The notes under the pieces were generated by a model that was not told the origin of the DNA, did not search any database, and saw nothing but the letters and a program-made list of their open reading frames with translations. 64,000 nt of DNA from Oscillatoria nigro-viridis PCC 7112. GTDB lineage: Bacteria; Cyanobacteriota; Cyanobacteriia; Cyanobacteriales; Microcoleaceae. The stretch is taken from positions 1,068,501-1,132,500 of the forward strand of contig NC_019729.1 of assembly GCF_000317475.1 (NCBI RefSeq). The letters are read 5' to 3'. Both the position numbers and the translations under genes were made by a program. Of the stretch, positions 54,918 to 64,000 are shown one piece after another; the first letter of the stretch is position 1, and each line of letters starts with the position of its first letter.

Positions 54918-56834
54918 TTATTTACCCACACCCGCTGGCTGCTGACGGTTTCGCACTTCCAGAAAAATCAACAAAGCATTAACATCAGCCGGATTTACCC
55001 CACCAATTCTGGCAGCTTGGCCAATCGTCAGCGGTTTCACCTTAGCCAACTTTTCCCGCGATTCTTTGGAGAGAGTTGTAATTGCCATGTAATCCAAATC
55101 AGCAGGCAATTGTCGGCGTTCGTGTTTGGCAATGTCATCGATTTGATTTTGCTGTCTTTGCAGGTAGCCGGAATATTTGATGTCAATTTCTGCACCATCT
55201 TTCTCAGCCAACTTCAGAGTAGAATTGCCTAAATTGTAGCGTTCCAAATCCACATAATGAAAACCAGGACGGCGCAACAAATCAGCAAGAGTAATTGAAC
55301 CTTTAATCGCTTGTTGAGTGTCTGCAAAAATTGCCTTGCCTACTTCCTCGTGCTCTTTCACCCGCGTCGAGTACAAGCGTTCCTTCTCTGCCACAATATT
55401 AGCTTGTTTGCGATCGAACAACTCCCAGCGGCGATCGTCAATCAAACCAATTTCCCGTCCCAGCGGCGTCAAGCGTTGGTCAGCATTGTCCGATCGCAAT
55501 AATAGCCGGTATTCCGATCGCGAAGTCAACATCCGGTAAGGTTCCCGCAAATCCTTCGTACACAAATCATCGATCAAAGTGCCGATATAACTTTGCTCGC
55601 GAGGAAACACAATCATCTCCTGATTTTTCGCAAACCTGGCCGCATTAATACCCGCCACAATCCCCTGTGCAGCAGCCTCCTCATATCCGGTCGTACCGTT
55701 CACCTGACCCGCGCAAAACAGCCCTTCAATCTTCTTAGTCATCAGCGTCGGAAAACACTGAGTAGCCGGCAAATAATCGTACTCCACAGCATAAGCAGGG
55801 CGCATCATCTCGCACTTTTCCAAACCCGGAAGAGTCCGCAGCATTTGCAATTGCAAATTTTCCGGTAAACCAGTAGAAAATCCTTGGATATAAAGTTCAG
55901 GAATATCTCTACCTTCCGGTTCAATAAAAATCTGGTGACTTTCCTTATCCGCAAACCGCACAATCTTATCTTCAATACTCGGACAATAGCGCGGCCCCTT
56001 CGCATCAACCCAGCCGCCGTAGACTGGAGAAAGGTGCAAATTGTCTCTAATTAACTGGTGAGTAGCGGGCGTAGTTCGAGTCAAATAACAAGGCATTTGT
56101 TCCCGTTCCACCCAAACTTCAGGATCGAAACTAAACCAGCGAACTTCTGCGTCTCCCGGCTGCAATTCCAGGTTGGTGTAATCGAGAGTCCGCTTGTCAA
56201 CTCTTGCCGGAGTTCCTGTTTTCAACCTGCCAGTTTCAAAGCCCAAACGATTGAGAGTTTCCGTCAAGCCAACGGCGGCAAATTCTCCAGCACGTCCGGC
56301 GGGCATCGACTTATTGCCCACCCAAATCGTGCCGCCTAAAAAAGTGCCTGTGGTGAGAATTACTGCTTTGCATTCAAAAGCGACGCCGAAGTATGTTTCG
56401 ACTCCGATAACTTCTTCATTTTTGCCCAAAACTAAGTCTGTTACCATCGCTTCGCGGACGGTCAAATTGGGTTGATTTTCAACAATATTATTCATCACAG
56501 TGGCGTATTCCCGCTTGTCGGTTTGTGCTCGCAGGGCCCACACAGCGGGGCCTCTCGAAGCGTTGAGGACGCGCTTTTGCAAGTAAGTGCGATCGGCCAT
56601 TTTGCCAATTTCCCCGCCTAACGCATCAACTTCGTTAGTAAGTTGGGTTTTAGCCGGGCCGCCGACAGCAGGATTGCAAGGTTGCCACGCAATTTTGTCG
56701 AGGTTGAGGGTGAGGAGAAGGGTGCGACAGCCGAGGCGAGAAGTGGCGAGGGCGGATTCGCAGCCGGAGTGTCCGCCACCCACTACGATGATGTCGAAAC
56801 TGTCTTGGAATTGTACTGGAGTTTGTGCAGTCAT
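54918..56834 (-). CDS. mnmG: tRNA uridine-5-carboxymethylaminomethyl(34) synthesis enzyme MnmG
   Basis: MnmG with MnmE modifies the wobble uridine of several tRNAs using FAD, folate and NADH. The 638-residue protein has [40 protein letters not shown] (here [11 protein letters not shown]), [32 protein letters not shown] and [21 protein letters not shown]-terminal helical MnmE-binding domain is complete ([20 protein letters not shown]). Housekeeping; also called GidA. Confidence 0.96.
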   Translation of the reverse strand: MTAQTPVQFQDSFDIIVVGGGHSGCESALATSRLGCRTLLLTLNLDKIAWQPCNPAVGGPAKTQLTNEVDALGGEIGKMADRTYLQKRVLNASRGPAVWALRAQTDKREYATVMNNIVENQPNLTVREAMVTDLVLGKNEEVIGVETYFGVAFECKAVILTTGTFLGGTIWVGNKSMPAGRAGEFAAVGLTETLNRLGFETGRLKTGTPARVDKRTLDYTNLELQPGDAEVRWFSFDPEVWVEREQMPCYLTRTTPATHQLIRDNLHLSPVYGGWVDAKGPRYCPSIEDKIVRFADKESHQIFIEPEGRDIPELYIQGFSTGLPENLQLQMLRTLPGLEKCEMMRPAYAVEYDYLPATQCFPTLMTKKIEGLFCAGQVNGTTGYEEAAAQGIVAGINAARFAKNQEMIVFPREQSYIGTLIDDLCTKDLREPYRMLTSRSEYRLLLRSDNADQRLTPLGREIGLIDDRRWELFDRKQANIVAEKERLYSTRVKEHEEVGKAIFADTQQAIKGSITLADLLRRPGFHYVDLERYNLGNSTLKLAEKDGAEIDIKYSGYLQRQQNQIDDIAKHERRQLPADLDYMAITTLSKESREKLAKVKPLTIGQAARIGGVNPADVNALLIFLEVRNRQQPAGVGK

Positions 56835-56838
56835 TCGA

Positions 56839-56876
56839 TTTTAGATTTGAGATTTGAGATTTGAGATTTGAGATTG
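56839..56876. repeat. Heptanucleotide repeat (GATTTGA)n
   Basis: Five copies of GATTTGA directly upstream of the mnmG start. Confidence 0.92.
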
Positions 56877-57070
56877 AATAACAGACATCTGGCAAAATTA
56901 GGTTTTAGTCCGGGTAGGGCAAGGCTGACAAAATCTTTTTAGGAAATGTCTAATTGACTTCAGAGTTTAATCCGGATGCTTCTTAGTTATCGGATAGGAT
57001 GTTTTTGATTGCTCGGTCTCTAGATGCGAAAAGGTTCGAGCATCTCACTCAAACAACAGGTGTTCCTCAA

Positions 57071-57424
57071 TTAAAACTCTTCCCCTCCATTAGTGTAGCT
57101 GCTTTCTTCACACATCGATGTTAATCCAGTAATTTTTACGGGGGGTCGATCTTTGAATTCTACGACAAATGACAACTCCCCACCCATAGCCGCGATATAA
57201 CCTTGCAAAGTTGATACCAACAAATCCGCACGGCGTTCGAGTCGCGAGACATTTTCTTGACGCATATTTAATAATTCTGCCATGCGAATCTGAGTAAATT
57301 TCCTGGCTTTACGTAAGTCTGGCAATGTCATTTCTTCAGCCATTAATTCAACCGCTCTCTTTTCGACTATTGCTCGTTGTTCAGGAGGCAAATTATCCAT
57401 AATATTCTTCAGGCTAATTGTCAT
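57071..57424 (-). CDS. XRE-family regulator, HigA-like antitoxin
   Basis: A 117-residue protein: a helical N-terminus (LPPEQRAIVEKRAVELMAEE), a helix-turn-helix (LRKARKFTQIRMAELLNMRQ and ENVSRLERRADLLVSTLQGY) and a short C-terminus (GGELSFVVEFKDRPPVKI). This is the antitoxin that pairs with HigB/Gp49-like toxins. The toxin gene lies immediately upstream and is frameshifted, so the antitoxin may now be a solitary regulator. Confidence 0.88.
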   Translation of the reverse strand: MTISLKNIMDNLPPEQRAIVEKRAVELMAEEMTLPDLRKARKFTQIRMAELLNMRQENVSRLERRADLLVSTLQGYIAAMGGELSFVVEFKDRPPVKITGLTSMCEESSYTNGGEEF

Positions 57425-57770
57425 CTGTTTCTGGCTCCAGTAACTGATTAAAATGGCAGGTAAATCTACTATCTGCTATCTTAGATTAATTGCTTGTAAA
57501 ATCGTTTCTCACTACTACCAGATTTGTCCCCTGCTACCAACAGAATGGCAGGTCGGCGGGGGTCAAATGCAAAAGCGAATCGCCAAACTCCACGAGCTGC
57601 CTGAAACCTAAGTTCCTTCCTATTGGTGTAGGTAGAACCATTGAGATTATGGACGTGAGGACGCTTGAGGTTTGGACCAAATTCTTGTAACAGTGTGAGT
57701 TTTTTTAAAAGCTGTCATCTGACATCAGTGGGGAATTAGGTAAACTCACAGTAAAAATCCAAGTGAAACT
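57416..57770 (-). pseudogene. HigB/RelE-like toxin (phage Gp49-like), frameshifted
   Basis: The minus strand encodes LTLLQEFGPNLKRPHVHNLN, then YTNRKELRFQAARGVWRFAF and DPRRPAILLVAGDKSGSSEK, ending RFYKQLI and a TAA at 57481. All are conserved in the DUF891/Gp49 HigB group. After one extra T at about 57483 the frame resumes as KIADSRFTCHFNQLLEPETD and stops over the antitoxin start, the normal toxin end. Upstream of the conserved part there is an in-frame TGA, and further up the frame drifts. So at least two lesions inactivate the toxin, while the antitoxin survives. Confidence 0.82.
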
Positions 57771-57921
57771 CAATGTTTCATGTCATTTGGATCGATTATG
57801 CCTTACATAGCATATTATAGGCAATAGTCGATAGAATAACAATATTTATATGCACCCTTAATTCCGTACAATTGCAGTTTTGCGCTATGTTAGACAAAAA
57901 AATCTCAACCAGCGTACACAA

Positions 57922-58251
57922 GTGAAATACTTCTTCTTATCCGACGGCTGGAAAGTTGGGCGCGTCTGGGGGGTAGGCGGCGAGTGGAGTCACGCGGCCT
58001 GGAGGCGGCCGCCGGACATCCAACAGCTCAACCTCTGTCTTTTCGATCGCAACGAAAAAATGTGGCTCTACCGCGTAGAAGACGCCGTACTCATGGTAGA
58101 AGTCCAACCAGCAGTCCGTCCCGATCCCGCCGATCCCGCCAAAAATATCGGCAACGTCACCCTCACCAGACTGATTGATGCCGAACAAGTCCTCGAACGC
58201 CTCGGGGCGATCGCCGCCCGCTGCGAAATGGGCAACCCGCAATTAATGTAA
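57922..58251 (+). CDS. Conserved cyanobacterial protein upstream of psbB
   Basis: The likely start is GTG 57922 ((M)KYFFLSDGWKVGRVWGVGGEW), giving 109 residues; the longer frame from 57880 adds unrelated residues. RRPPDIQQLNLCLFDRNEKM and WLYRVEDAVLMVEVQPAV form the conserved core. Small soluble protein, no family function known to me. It lies about 200 bp before psbB in the same direction. Confidence 0.75.
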   Translation: MKYFFLSDGWKVGRVWGVGGEWSHAAWRRPPDIQQLNLCLFDRNEKMWLYRVEDAVLMVEVQPAVRPDPADPAKNIGNVTLTRLIDAEQVLERLGAIAARCEMGNPQLM

Positions 58252-58449
58252 TGCTCAACATATTGCAATCGGTTCTAACACTCGATACACTTCTTTAAAT
58301 AACTTTCATTTTTATGCCTCCACCTTTGAAGGTAGATGGCAGTCGGCAAAAGGCAGATTTTAAACCCTGCAGGTAACTGCTGGGGATTCAGAATCTGATT
58401 TTTCCGTAAAAATAGACATCATCACTTACACCTTGGAGAACCGCAGTCA

Positions 58450-59979
58450 ATGGGACTACCCTGGTATCGCGTACACACAGTCGTCTTAAATGACCCAGGC
58501 CGATTGATTTCTGTACACTTAATGCACACAGCCCTCGTGGCAGGTTGGGCCGGCTCAATGGCCCTTTATGAACTAGCAGTTTTTGACCCCACAGATCCAG
58601 TTCTGAACCCGATGTGGCGTCAAGGGATGTTCGTGTTGCCCTTCATGACTCGCTTGGGAGTTACGGGTTCTTGGGGCGGTTGGAGCATCACCGGCGAAGG
58701 TAACGTCGATCCGGGCTTCTGGTCCTTTGAAGGCGTAGCCATCGCTCACATCGTCCTCTCGGGGCTGCTGTTCTTAGCAGCAGTTTGGCACTGGGTATTT
58801 TGGGACTTAGAACTTTTCAGAGACCCTCGCACCGGTGAACCAGCCCTCGACTTGCCAAAAATGTTTGGCATTCACCTGTTCCTCTCCGGCTTGCTCTGCT
58901 TCGGCTTCGGCGCATTTCACCTTTCGGGACTTTTTGGCCCGGGAATGTGGGTTTCCGACCCCTACGGGCTGACCGGTCACGTCCAGCCAGTGGCACCTGC
59001 TTGGGGCCCTGAAGGCTTCGATCCCTTCAATCCGGGCGGCATCGTGGCTCACCACATTGCAGCGGGCGTAGTCGGCGTAATTGCCGGTTTGTTCCACTTG
59101 ACAGTGCGGCCGCCGGAACGTCTTTACAAAGCCCTGCGGATGGGGAATATCGAAACTGTACTTTCTAGCAGTATCGCTGCCGTGTTCTTCGCAGCCTTTG
59201 TGGTTGCGGGTACGATGTGGTACGGTTCTGCTGCGACTCCGATCGAACTTTTCGGCCCGACTCGCTATCAGTGGGACAGCGGCTATTTCCAACAAGAAAT
59301 CGACCGCAGAGCTCAAGCTAGCTTGGCCGCGGGCCAAAGCTTCGAAGAAGCTTACGAACAAATTCCCGAAAAATTGGCTTTCTACGACTACGTGGGCAAC
59401 TCTCCTGCTAAAGGCGGTTTGTTCCGCGCCGGCGCGATGGTCAATGGCGACGGTATTGCTAAATCTTGGCTGGGCCATCCAGTATTTACTGACAGCGAAG
59501 GTCGGGTATTGTCGGTTCGCCGCCTCCCCAACTTCTTTGAAACTTTCCCAGTAATTTTGACGGACAAAGATGGGGTCGTTCGCGCTGACATCCCCTTCCG
59601 CCGTGCTGAATCAAAATACAGCTTTGAACAAAGCGGAGTTACAGTCAGCTTCTACGGCGGCGAACTTAACGGTCAAACCTTTAATAATCCTCTAGATGTT
59701 AAGCAGTTTGCTCGCGCTGCTCAAAAGGGTGAAGTGTTTGAATTCGATCGCGAAACTTTGAACTCTGACGGGGTGTTCCGCACTTCGACTCGCGGTTGGT
59801 TCACTTTCGGACACGTTTGCTTTGCTTTGCTGTTCTTCTTCGGCCATATCTGGCACGGTTCTCGGACAATCTTCCGCGACGTGTTTGCTGGAGTTGAGGC
59901 TGACATGGAAGAACAAGTCGAGTGGGGCTTGTTCCAAAAACTGGGTGACGTGACCACCAGAAGAGAAGAACCTCTCTAG
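58450..59979 (+). CDS. psbB: Photosystem II chlorophyll-binding protein CP47
   Basis: CP47 is the 509-residue inner antenna of photosystem II in the thylakoid. It starts [20 protein letters not shown], has six membrane helices with paired His ligands for chlorophyll (for example [20 protein letters not shown] and [20 protein letters not shown]) and the large lumenal loop before helix 6 ([20 protein letters not shown]). Length is standard. psbT follows, and the gene order psbB-psbT is the conserved cyanobacterial/plastid one. Confidence 0.98.
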   Translation: MGLPWYRVHTVVLNDPGRLISVHLMHTALVAGWAGSMALYELAVFDPTDPVLNPMWRQGMFVLPFMTRLGVTGSWGGWSITGEGNVDPGFWSFEGVAIAHIVLSGLLFLAAVWHWVFWDLELFRDPRTGEPALDLPKMFGIHLFLSGLLCFGFGAFHLSGLFGPGMWVSDPYGLTGHVQPVAPAWGPEGFDPFNPGGIVAHHIAAGVVGVIAGLFHLTVRPPERLYKALRMGNIETVLSSSIAAVFFAAFVVAGTMWYGSAATPIELFGPTRYQWDSGYFQQEIDRRAQASLAAGQSFEEAYEQIPEKLAFYDYVGNSPAKGGLFRAGAMVNGDGIAKSWLGHPVFTDSEGRVLSVRRLPNFFETFPVILTDKDGVVRADIPFRRAESKYSFEQSGVTVSFYGGELNGQTFNNPLDVKQFARAAQKGEVFEFDRETLNSDGVFRTSTRGWFTFGHVCFALLFFFGHIWHGSRTIFRDVFAGVEADMEEQVEWGLFQKLGDVTTRREEPL

Positions 59980-60020
59980 ATTTCGCCAGCCTCTGGCTAG
60001 CCGGGAAACTTCCCCGGTGT

Positions 60021-60057
60021 AAAAAAACCCGGTTTCTTCAAGAAACCGGGTTTTTTT
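60021..60057 (+). terminator. Terminator between psbB and psbT
   Basis: AAAAAAACCCGGTTTCTT pairs with AAGAAACCGGGTTTTTTT. A strong rho-independent terminator after psbB, though psbT may still be read through or have its own promoter. Confidence 0.9.
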
Positions 60058-60122
60058 AGTTAATAATAAAACCAACAATTAAGATAAAATAATACGGCAA
60101 GGGAAGATAGGGAAAATTTAAC

Positions 60123-60218
60123 ATGGAAAGTGTTGCTTACATTTTGATTCTGGCTTTAGCCATAGGCGTACTATTTTTTGCGATCGCCTTTCGGGAACCT
60201 CCCCGGATTGGCAAATAA
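60123..60218 (+). CDS. psbT: Photosystem II protein PsbT
   Basis: A 31-residue single-helix protein reading MESVAYILILALAIGVLFFA then IAFREPPRIGK. PsbT sits at the photosystem II dimer interface near the QA site. All recognised features (MES/MET start, FAIAFREPPRI) are present. Too short for length-based gene calling. It is 143 bp after psbB. Confidence 0.97.
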   Translation: MESVAYILILALAIGVLFFAIAFREPPRIGK

Positions 60219-60412
60219 TTAGCTATACGCCTCCAGCAAGTCCAAAATATCTTGAACCGGACTGCCGTCAACCCGCATCATAGTGATCTAATTTGGTGCG
60301 GGACTATTTCACTGCTGTGTGCTAAGTGATTTTTCTAGTCCAGCCATTCATCAGACCCCAGGCGGTTAGATGAATGGCAATTTGCTGGCAATGCCTGTTA
60401 AAATCAGCAATC

Positions 60413-60970
60413 ATGCGCTGTTCCTCCTGCCAACACACCAATAGTCGCGTTTTAGAATCGCGTTCAGCCGAATCAGGTCAAAGCATCCGTCGGCGGCGCG
60501 AGTGTTTGAGCTGCCAGCACCGCTTCACAACTTACGAACGCATAGAATTTGTGCCGATTACGGTGATCAAGCGCGACGGCAAGCGCGAATCTTTTGACAG
60601 GTCAAAATTAGTCAGGGGATTGATTCGGGCCTGCGAAAAAACCGGTTTGTCTTCCGGGCATCTCGAAACTCTGGCCGAAGAAATCGAGGCCCAACTCCAA
60701 GGTCGATCGCTCCGAGAAATCGCCAGCTCAGAAATAGGGGAACTGGTGCTGTTGCACCTGCGGCCGCTCAGCGAAGTCGCTTATGTCCGTTTTGCCTCCG
60801 TATATCGGCAATTTCGAGGCATCCGAGATTTTGTAGAAACCCTAAATCACCTTCAGAATCCCCTCAACCAAGCTGAAGATACAGAAACTAGACCGAATTT
60901 TGAGGCAGATTTGCCGGATGCGGAATCAGTCGATCGAGAAAGCCCAGCATCCTGCGCTACTCCCAGCTAA
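60413..60970 (+). CDS. nrdR: Transcriptional repressor NrdR
   Basis: NrdR represses ribonucleotide reductase genes. The start is ATG 60413 ([20 protein letters not shown]), giving 185 residues; the zinc ribbon (CSSC...[15 protein letters not shown]) is followed by the ATP-cone ([20 protein letters not shown], then [20 protein letters not shown]). About 35 extra C-terminal residues (acidic, Ser-rich) go beyond the usual ~150. Confidence 0.95.
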   Translation: MRCSSCQHTNSRVLESRSAESGQSIRRRRECLSCQHRFTTYERIEFVPITVIKRDGKRESFDRSKLVRGLIRACEKTGLSSGHLETLAEEIEAQLQGRSLREIASSEIGELVLLHLRPLSEVAYVRFASVYRQFRGIRDFVETLNHLQNPLNQAEDTETRPNFEADLPDAESVDRESPASCATPS

Positions 60971-61609
60971 GCTCGCTTAAATTAATTTAGAGAAATATTC
61001 TGGGAGATAGAAAACCGTGTCGCGAGGAAGGCCCGGAGGAATAGCGACTCAAGGAACTCTCATTCGAGCGAGTGTTCTTTTTTCTCAGTAAGAGTGCTGG
61101 GTGTGATATGATCGTCATCGGTCTAAAATAGAGTATAACTAGACAACGTAAAAACTTAACTGGATTAGTTGAGTGCGTAGTCACACCTAACGGTGTTGCA
61201 GTTTAGGAAAGCTCGCATTTGAACAAAACCTAACTAAAGATCGGTGACTAATTAAATACGGTAGGGCATACCGAAATTTACGCTTCTGGAGAAACCGACC
61301 TCTACTTAGACTGGAGTAATCCTGTCGCCAGCAAGTCGGCTCGTTGAACGAAGAATCTCAGTTTATTTATACCTGAGAGTGTCAAAATAGTCTACTTGAC
61401 TCGGAATGTTAAGATTAAACGTTTTAACACAGAGTATGGAGTAACAGTAATGGCAAGCGCTGGTGTGCAGTTGCACCCAGCAAAAGTTAGCAAAAACTGA
61501 CTTTAGTAAAAGATTTTGAAAAAAGTTAATCGCTTTTTCACCAAAATCTCGAATATCTGCCGGCACAAACGAAAAACATGAAGGAGAGAAATCCTAGGAA
61601 ACTATTCGC
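60971..61609. other. Long leader region upstream of rpsA
   Basis: No complete gene in 640 bp. It includes a TnpB-tail relic with its right-end hairpin (61163-61390, listed separately) and a 16-codon frame (61450, ASAGVQLHPAKVSKN) with GGAG before it that may or may not be translated. S1 is commonly self-regulated through its leader; the last 200 bp are AT-rich. Confidence 0.45.
61163..61390 (+). pseudogene. Decayed TnpB 3' end plus IS605-type right-end hairpin
   Basis: A single frame with several stops reads VTPNGVAV, TVGHTEIYASGETDLYLDWS and NPVASKSAR, resembling the C-terminal tail of cyanobacterial TnpB proteins. Directly after it, GAATCTCAGTTTATTTATAC followed by CTGAGAGTGTCAA has the hairpin and GAGTGTCAA end typical of the element's right end. 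It lies 220 bp upstream of rpsA, so an old IS200/IS605 insertion now forms part of that leader. Confidence 0.5.
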
Positions 61610-62704
61610 ATGGTCAATCTCAAAACCACAGTCAAAGACATCGGCTTTACTCACGAAGATTTTGCAGCCCTACTTGATAAATATGACTATCACTTTAGCC
61701 CGGGCGATGTAGTAGCGGGTACAGTTTTTAGTATAGAACCCAGGGGCGCTCTGATTGATATCGGTGCTAAAACAGCAGCGTACATTCCCATTCAGGAAAT
61801 GTCGATCAATCGAGTGGAAAGCCCAGAAGAGGTATTGCAATCAAACGAAACCAGAGAATTTTTCATTCTAACCGATGAAAATGAAGACGGACAATTAACC
61901 CTGTCCATCCGGCGCATCGAGTATATGCGGGCGTGGGAAAGAGTCCGACAACTGCAAGCAGAAGATGCCACAGTACGATCGCAAGTATTTGCCACCAACC
62001 GCGGCGGCGCACTCGTGAGAATAGAAGGCTTGCGAGGCTTTATTCCCGGTTCTCATATAAGTACCCGCAAACCGAAGGAAGAATTAGTCGCCGAAGAATT
62101 ACCATTAAAATTCTTAGAGGTAGACGAAGACCGCAACCGCCTAGTGTTGAGTCACCGTCGCGCCTTAGTTGAGCGCAAGATGAACCGCCTCGAAGTCGGG
62201 GAAGTGGTCATCGGTACAGTACGCGGTATCAAGCCTTACGGTGCCTTTATCGACATCGGCGGCGTCAGCGGCTTGCTGCACATCTCGGAAATTTCACACG
62301 ATCACATCGATACGCCTCATAGCGTCTTCAATGTCAACGACGAAGTGAAAGTGATGATCATTGACTTGGATGCCGAGAGGGGCCGGATTTCTCTCTCCAC
62401 CAAGCAGTTGGAACCGGAACCGGGCGCGATGGTTAAAAATCGCGAATTGGTATACGAAAAAGCTGAGGAAATGGCAGCTAAGTTCCGCGAGAAAATGCTC
62501 GCTCAAAAGCAAGCTAAAGCAGGCATAGACATTCCTGTAGACTCGATCGATGCTGATGATGACCTCTCCGACGAAATACTCGAAGATGTACCCTCAGCAA
62601 TGGAAGAGGATCTGCCGGAAGTAGCACCCGAAGCAGCACCCGAAGCAGCACCCGAAGCAGTATTAGATGTAGAGGAAGAAATCCCTCCTGCGACGGAAGA
62701 ATAA
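61610..62704 (+). CDS. rpsA: 30S ribosomal protein S1
   Basis: S1 helps mRNA bind the 30S subunit. The 364-residue protein has three S1 domains, as in cyanobacteria and plastids: FSPGDVVAGTVFSIEPRGAL (res ~28-100), VRSQVFATNRGGALVRIEGL (~118-185) and LEVGEVVIGTVRGIKPYGAF with GLLHISEISHDHIDTPHSVF (~195-268). The C-terminal ~80 residues are acidic and contain four tandem PEAA units. ATG 61610 follows AAGGAGAGA. A clear terminator follows. Confidence 0.95.
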   Translation: MVNLKTTVKDIGFTHEDFAALLDKYDYHFSPGDVVAGTVFSIEPRGALIDIGAKTAAYIPIQEMSINRVESPEEVLQSNETREFFILTDENEDGQLTLSIRRIEYMRAWERVRQLQAEDATVRSQVFATNRGGALVRIEGLRGFIPGSHISTRKPKEELVAEELPLKFLEVDEDRNRLVLSHRRALVERKMNRLEVGEVVIGTVRGIKPYGAFIDIGGVSGLLHISEISHDHIDTPHSVFNVNDEVKVMIIDLDAERGRISLSTKQLEPEPGAMVKNRELVYEKAEEMAAKFREKMLAQKQAKAGIDIPVDSIDADDDLSDEILEDVPSAMEEDLPEVAPEAAPEAAPEAVLDVEEEIPPATEE

Positions 62705-62723
62705 CATCGCAGTTAGTGTGATT

Positions 62724-62752
62724 AAAAGAGGGAATTTTCCCTCTTTTTTTTT
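62724..62752 (+). terminator. Terminator after rpsA
   Basis: AAAAGAGGGAATTTTCCCTC followed by TTTTTTTT; ideal rho-independent form, 20 bp after the stop. Confidence 0.93.
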
Positions 62753-62762
62753 GAGTTAGTTA

Positions 62763-62782
62763 TTAGTCATTAGTCATTAGTC
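62763..62782. repeat. Heptanucleotide repeat (TTAGTCA)n
   Basis: Nearly three copies of TTAGTCA after the rpsA terminator. Confidence 0.85.
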
Positions 62783-62803
62783 GCTGCTGGGTGGTTCACA
62801 ATT

Positions 62804-62964
62804 CAATACGCTTGGGTTAAGCTCGATCTCCCTGGCGCCTAGGGCGGGCACGGGGGCACCGCCCCTACAAAGGGGGGGACAAGAACTTACTCTTGCGTCC
62901 CCCAACAACCAGGAGGATTTAGGGGGATATCCGAGGAATAAATAGTTTTAACCCAAGCGTATTG
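62804..62964. mobile_element. Candidate MITE, 161 bp with perfect 17-bp inverted ends
   Basis: CAATACGCTTGGGTTAA (62804-62820) is exactly complemented at 62948-62964. The interior has no reading frame and holds a GGGCGGGCACGGGGGCACCG repeat. No clear target duplication is seen, so the mobilising transposase is unknown. Confidence 0.65.
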
Positions 62965-63407
62965 GTTGAGAATTTCCCATTCCCTATTCCCCATTCTTAA
63001 TTACCGAGATTTAAGATATTTCTGTAGACCGATGCACGGATCGCACTTTGAATTAAAACAAGTGACAGCGCGATCGATCTGCCTAAATAGGCATGGCCTT
63101 TATGGTGCTAATTTGTTAACTTTTATAAAGGCCAGAGACATCCGTACAGGGGCAAACTCATCAGAATTCTCACGCCAGAACCAACCAGACGAGCAAAGTA
63201 TACAACAAAATTCTTATAAATAAAACCCTGAAAACCCCGCGACTTTAGTCCGGGGATGAAAGGGACAAGGAGGCTTTAGCCTCCCAGTCTATTTTCTGAG
63301 CTCTCAGGATGGCGCTGTCAAGTAAAACCATGTAAATCTTTGTGAACAACTAGAGGGATATTAAGCCGACTCTGGTAGCATAAGACTATCGTGATGAGGT
63401 CGAAGTC
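62965..63407. other. Non-coding gap with IS605-type hairpins before tnpB
   Basis: Contains CCCCGCGACTTTAGTCCGGG followed by GATGAAAGGGACAAGG and AGGAGGCTTTAGCCTCC (63235-63290), which look like a right end of a TnpB-type element from an earlier insertion, then TAGCATAAGACTATCGTGAT just before the tnpB start. The 85-codon frame at 62966 is not supported. Confidence 0.5.
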
Positions 63408-64000
63408 ATGTTAGTTTTTGAGTTCAAGGCATACGGGAAAAAACAGCAATTTGACGCTGTAGATGAAGCGATTAGAACAGTGCAGTTCATCCGAAACAAA
63501 GCACTGCGGTTTTGGATGGACAACGAAAAAGTTGATAAATACGCATTGAACAAGTATAGCGCTGTTTTAGCTAAGGAATTCCCGTTTTGCGACGAATTGA
63601 ACAGCATGGCCAGACAATCGAGTTCAGAAAGAGCGTGGTCGGCAATCTCCCGATTCTACGACAACTGTAAAAAGAAGGTCCCAGGAAAAAAGGGTTTCCG
63701 CAATTCCAGAAACACAACCGCTCGGTAGAGTACAAAACTACGGGCTGGCGTCTGGCAGACGACCGGAAATCAATCACTTTTACCGACAAGCAAGGAATCG
63801 GCAAACTTAAATTAAAAGGAACCCGCGACTTACATTTCTCTCAGCGCAGTCAAATCAAACGAGTACGTTTGGTGAGACGGGCAGACGGATATTATGTCCA
63901 GTTTTGCATTCAAGTTGACCGTTCTGAAAAGATTGAAATCACGGGTAACGCCATCGGGTTAGATGTAGGACTTAAAGAGTTTTACACTGACTCAAATGGC
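63408..64000 (+). pseudogene. tnpB: TnpB (IS200/IS605 RNA-guided nuclease), frameshifted and cut by the window end
   Basis: The first frame, from ATG 63408 (LVFEFKAYGKKQQFDAVDEA, IRTVQFIRNKALRFW, ...RFYDNCKKKVPGKKG), stops at 63728. From about 63690 the next frame continues the protein: FPQFQKHNRSVEYKTTGWRL, KQGIGKLKLKGTRDLHF and NAIGLDVGLKEFYTDSNG at the window end, where GLDVG carries the first RuvC Asp. A one-base loss in the A6G3 run near 63685 explains the break. TnpB is an RNA-guided DNA nuclease that helps IS200/605 elements persist; this copy appears dead unless the frameshift is a sequencing error. No tnpA is adjacent. Confidence 0.88.

Noticed and set aside
61450..61500. Possible tmRNA tag or small peptide (MASAGVQLHPAKVSKN)
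   Set aside because: It does not match cyanobacterial tmRNA tags, and no tRNA-like ends were seen; too short to support a gene.
62966..63223. 85-codon frame after the candidate MITE
   Set aside because: It crosses several hairpins and its composition is not protein-like in the first half; I considered a TnpB tail but the residues do not match convincingly.

Overview
The window is chromosomal DNA of a filamentous, non-marine-type cyanobacterium, most likely of the Microcoleus/Oscillatoria/Phormidium group. The evidence is psbB and psbT of photosystem II, aldehyde-deformylating oxygenase next to acyl-ACP reductase, a GUN4-domain protein kinase, a 112-residue P-II protein, very frequent HIP1 sites (GCGATCGC), intergenic heptanucleotide tandem repeats, and abundant short palindromic repeats with a RayT-type transposase. 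I name a group, not a species, because no rRNA is present.

Layout. 0-3.7 kb: the end of an ABC-2 transporter, an SRPBCC/EVE gene pair, then a repeat-rich patch where an IS630 element has split a REP-associated transposase gene beside an eight-copy palindrome array. 3.7-12.3 kb: a carbon-reserve block (glucokinase and glycogen debranching enzyme on the minus strand, treZ and treY on the plus strand) that can turn glycogen-type glucan into trehalose. 12.3-18.5 kb: a GNAT-type toxin-antitoxin pair, dnaK, a DUF4112 membrane protein, a sulfotransferase and a PadR regulator. 18.7-24 kb: a two-gene RND efflux system. 24-26.8 kb: a DUF3102-like protein, a small membrane protein and an orphan sugar ABC permease. 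27.3-32.2 kb: the alkane/fatty-acid block ado-aar-accA-SDR-folE. 32.6-36 kb: phosphohexomutase, a PD-(D/E)XK-like protein, RdgB and glnB. 36.3-45.4 kb: MFS transporter, ilvB, protein kinase-GUN4 fusion, orphan HicB, FGGY sugar kinase, two small unknown genes and a second PD-(D/E)XK-like protein. 45.4-50.9 kb: pcrA, DUF1232, SIMPL, an Rpn-like protein and a xisI fragment. 51.7-62.7 kb: glgP, mnmG, a decayed HigB/antitoxin pair, psbB-psbT, nrdR and rpsA. 62.7-64 kb: a candidate MITE and a frameshifted tnpB that runs off the window.

How the genes work together. GlgP (51.7 kb), the debranching enzyme, glucokinase and the phosphohexomutase form a glycogen breakdown route, and TreY/TreZ offer a competing exit to trehalose, a common desiccation and salt protectant. 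Ado/Aar take acyl-ACP to alkanes, with accA supplying malonyl-CoA nearby. Photosystem II genes, P-II and ilvB are housekeeping.

The most notable content is repeat biology. Palindromic repeats of one family form a tandem array, supply the N-terminus of the transposase presumed to move them, and are translated in frame inside a sugar kinase. IS630 excision would restore the transposase frame exactly. Several decayed genes (HigB toxin, xisI, ISL3 and TnpB relics) were found only by reading intergenic DNA. I saw no tRNA, rRNA, CRISPR array or prophage, and no clear new multi-gene defence system.
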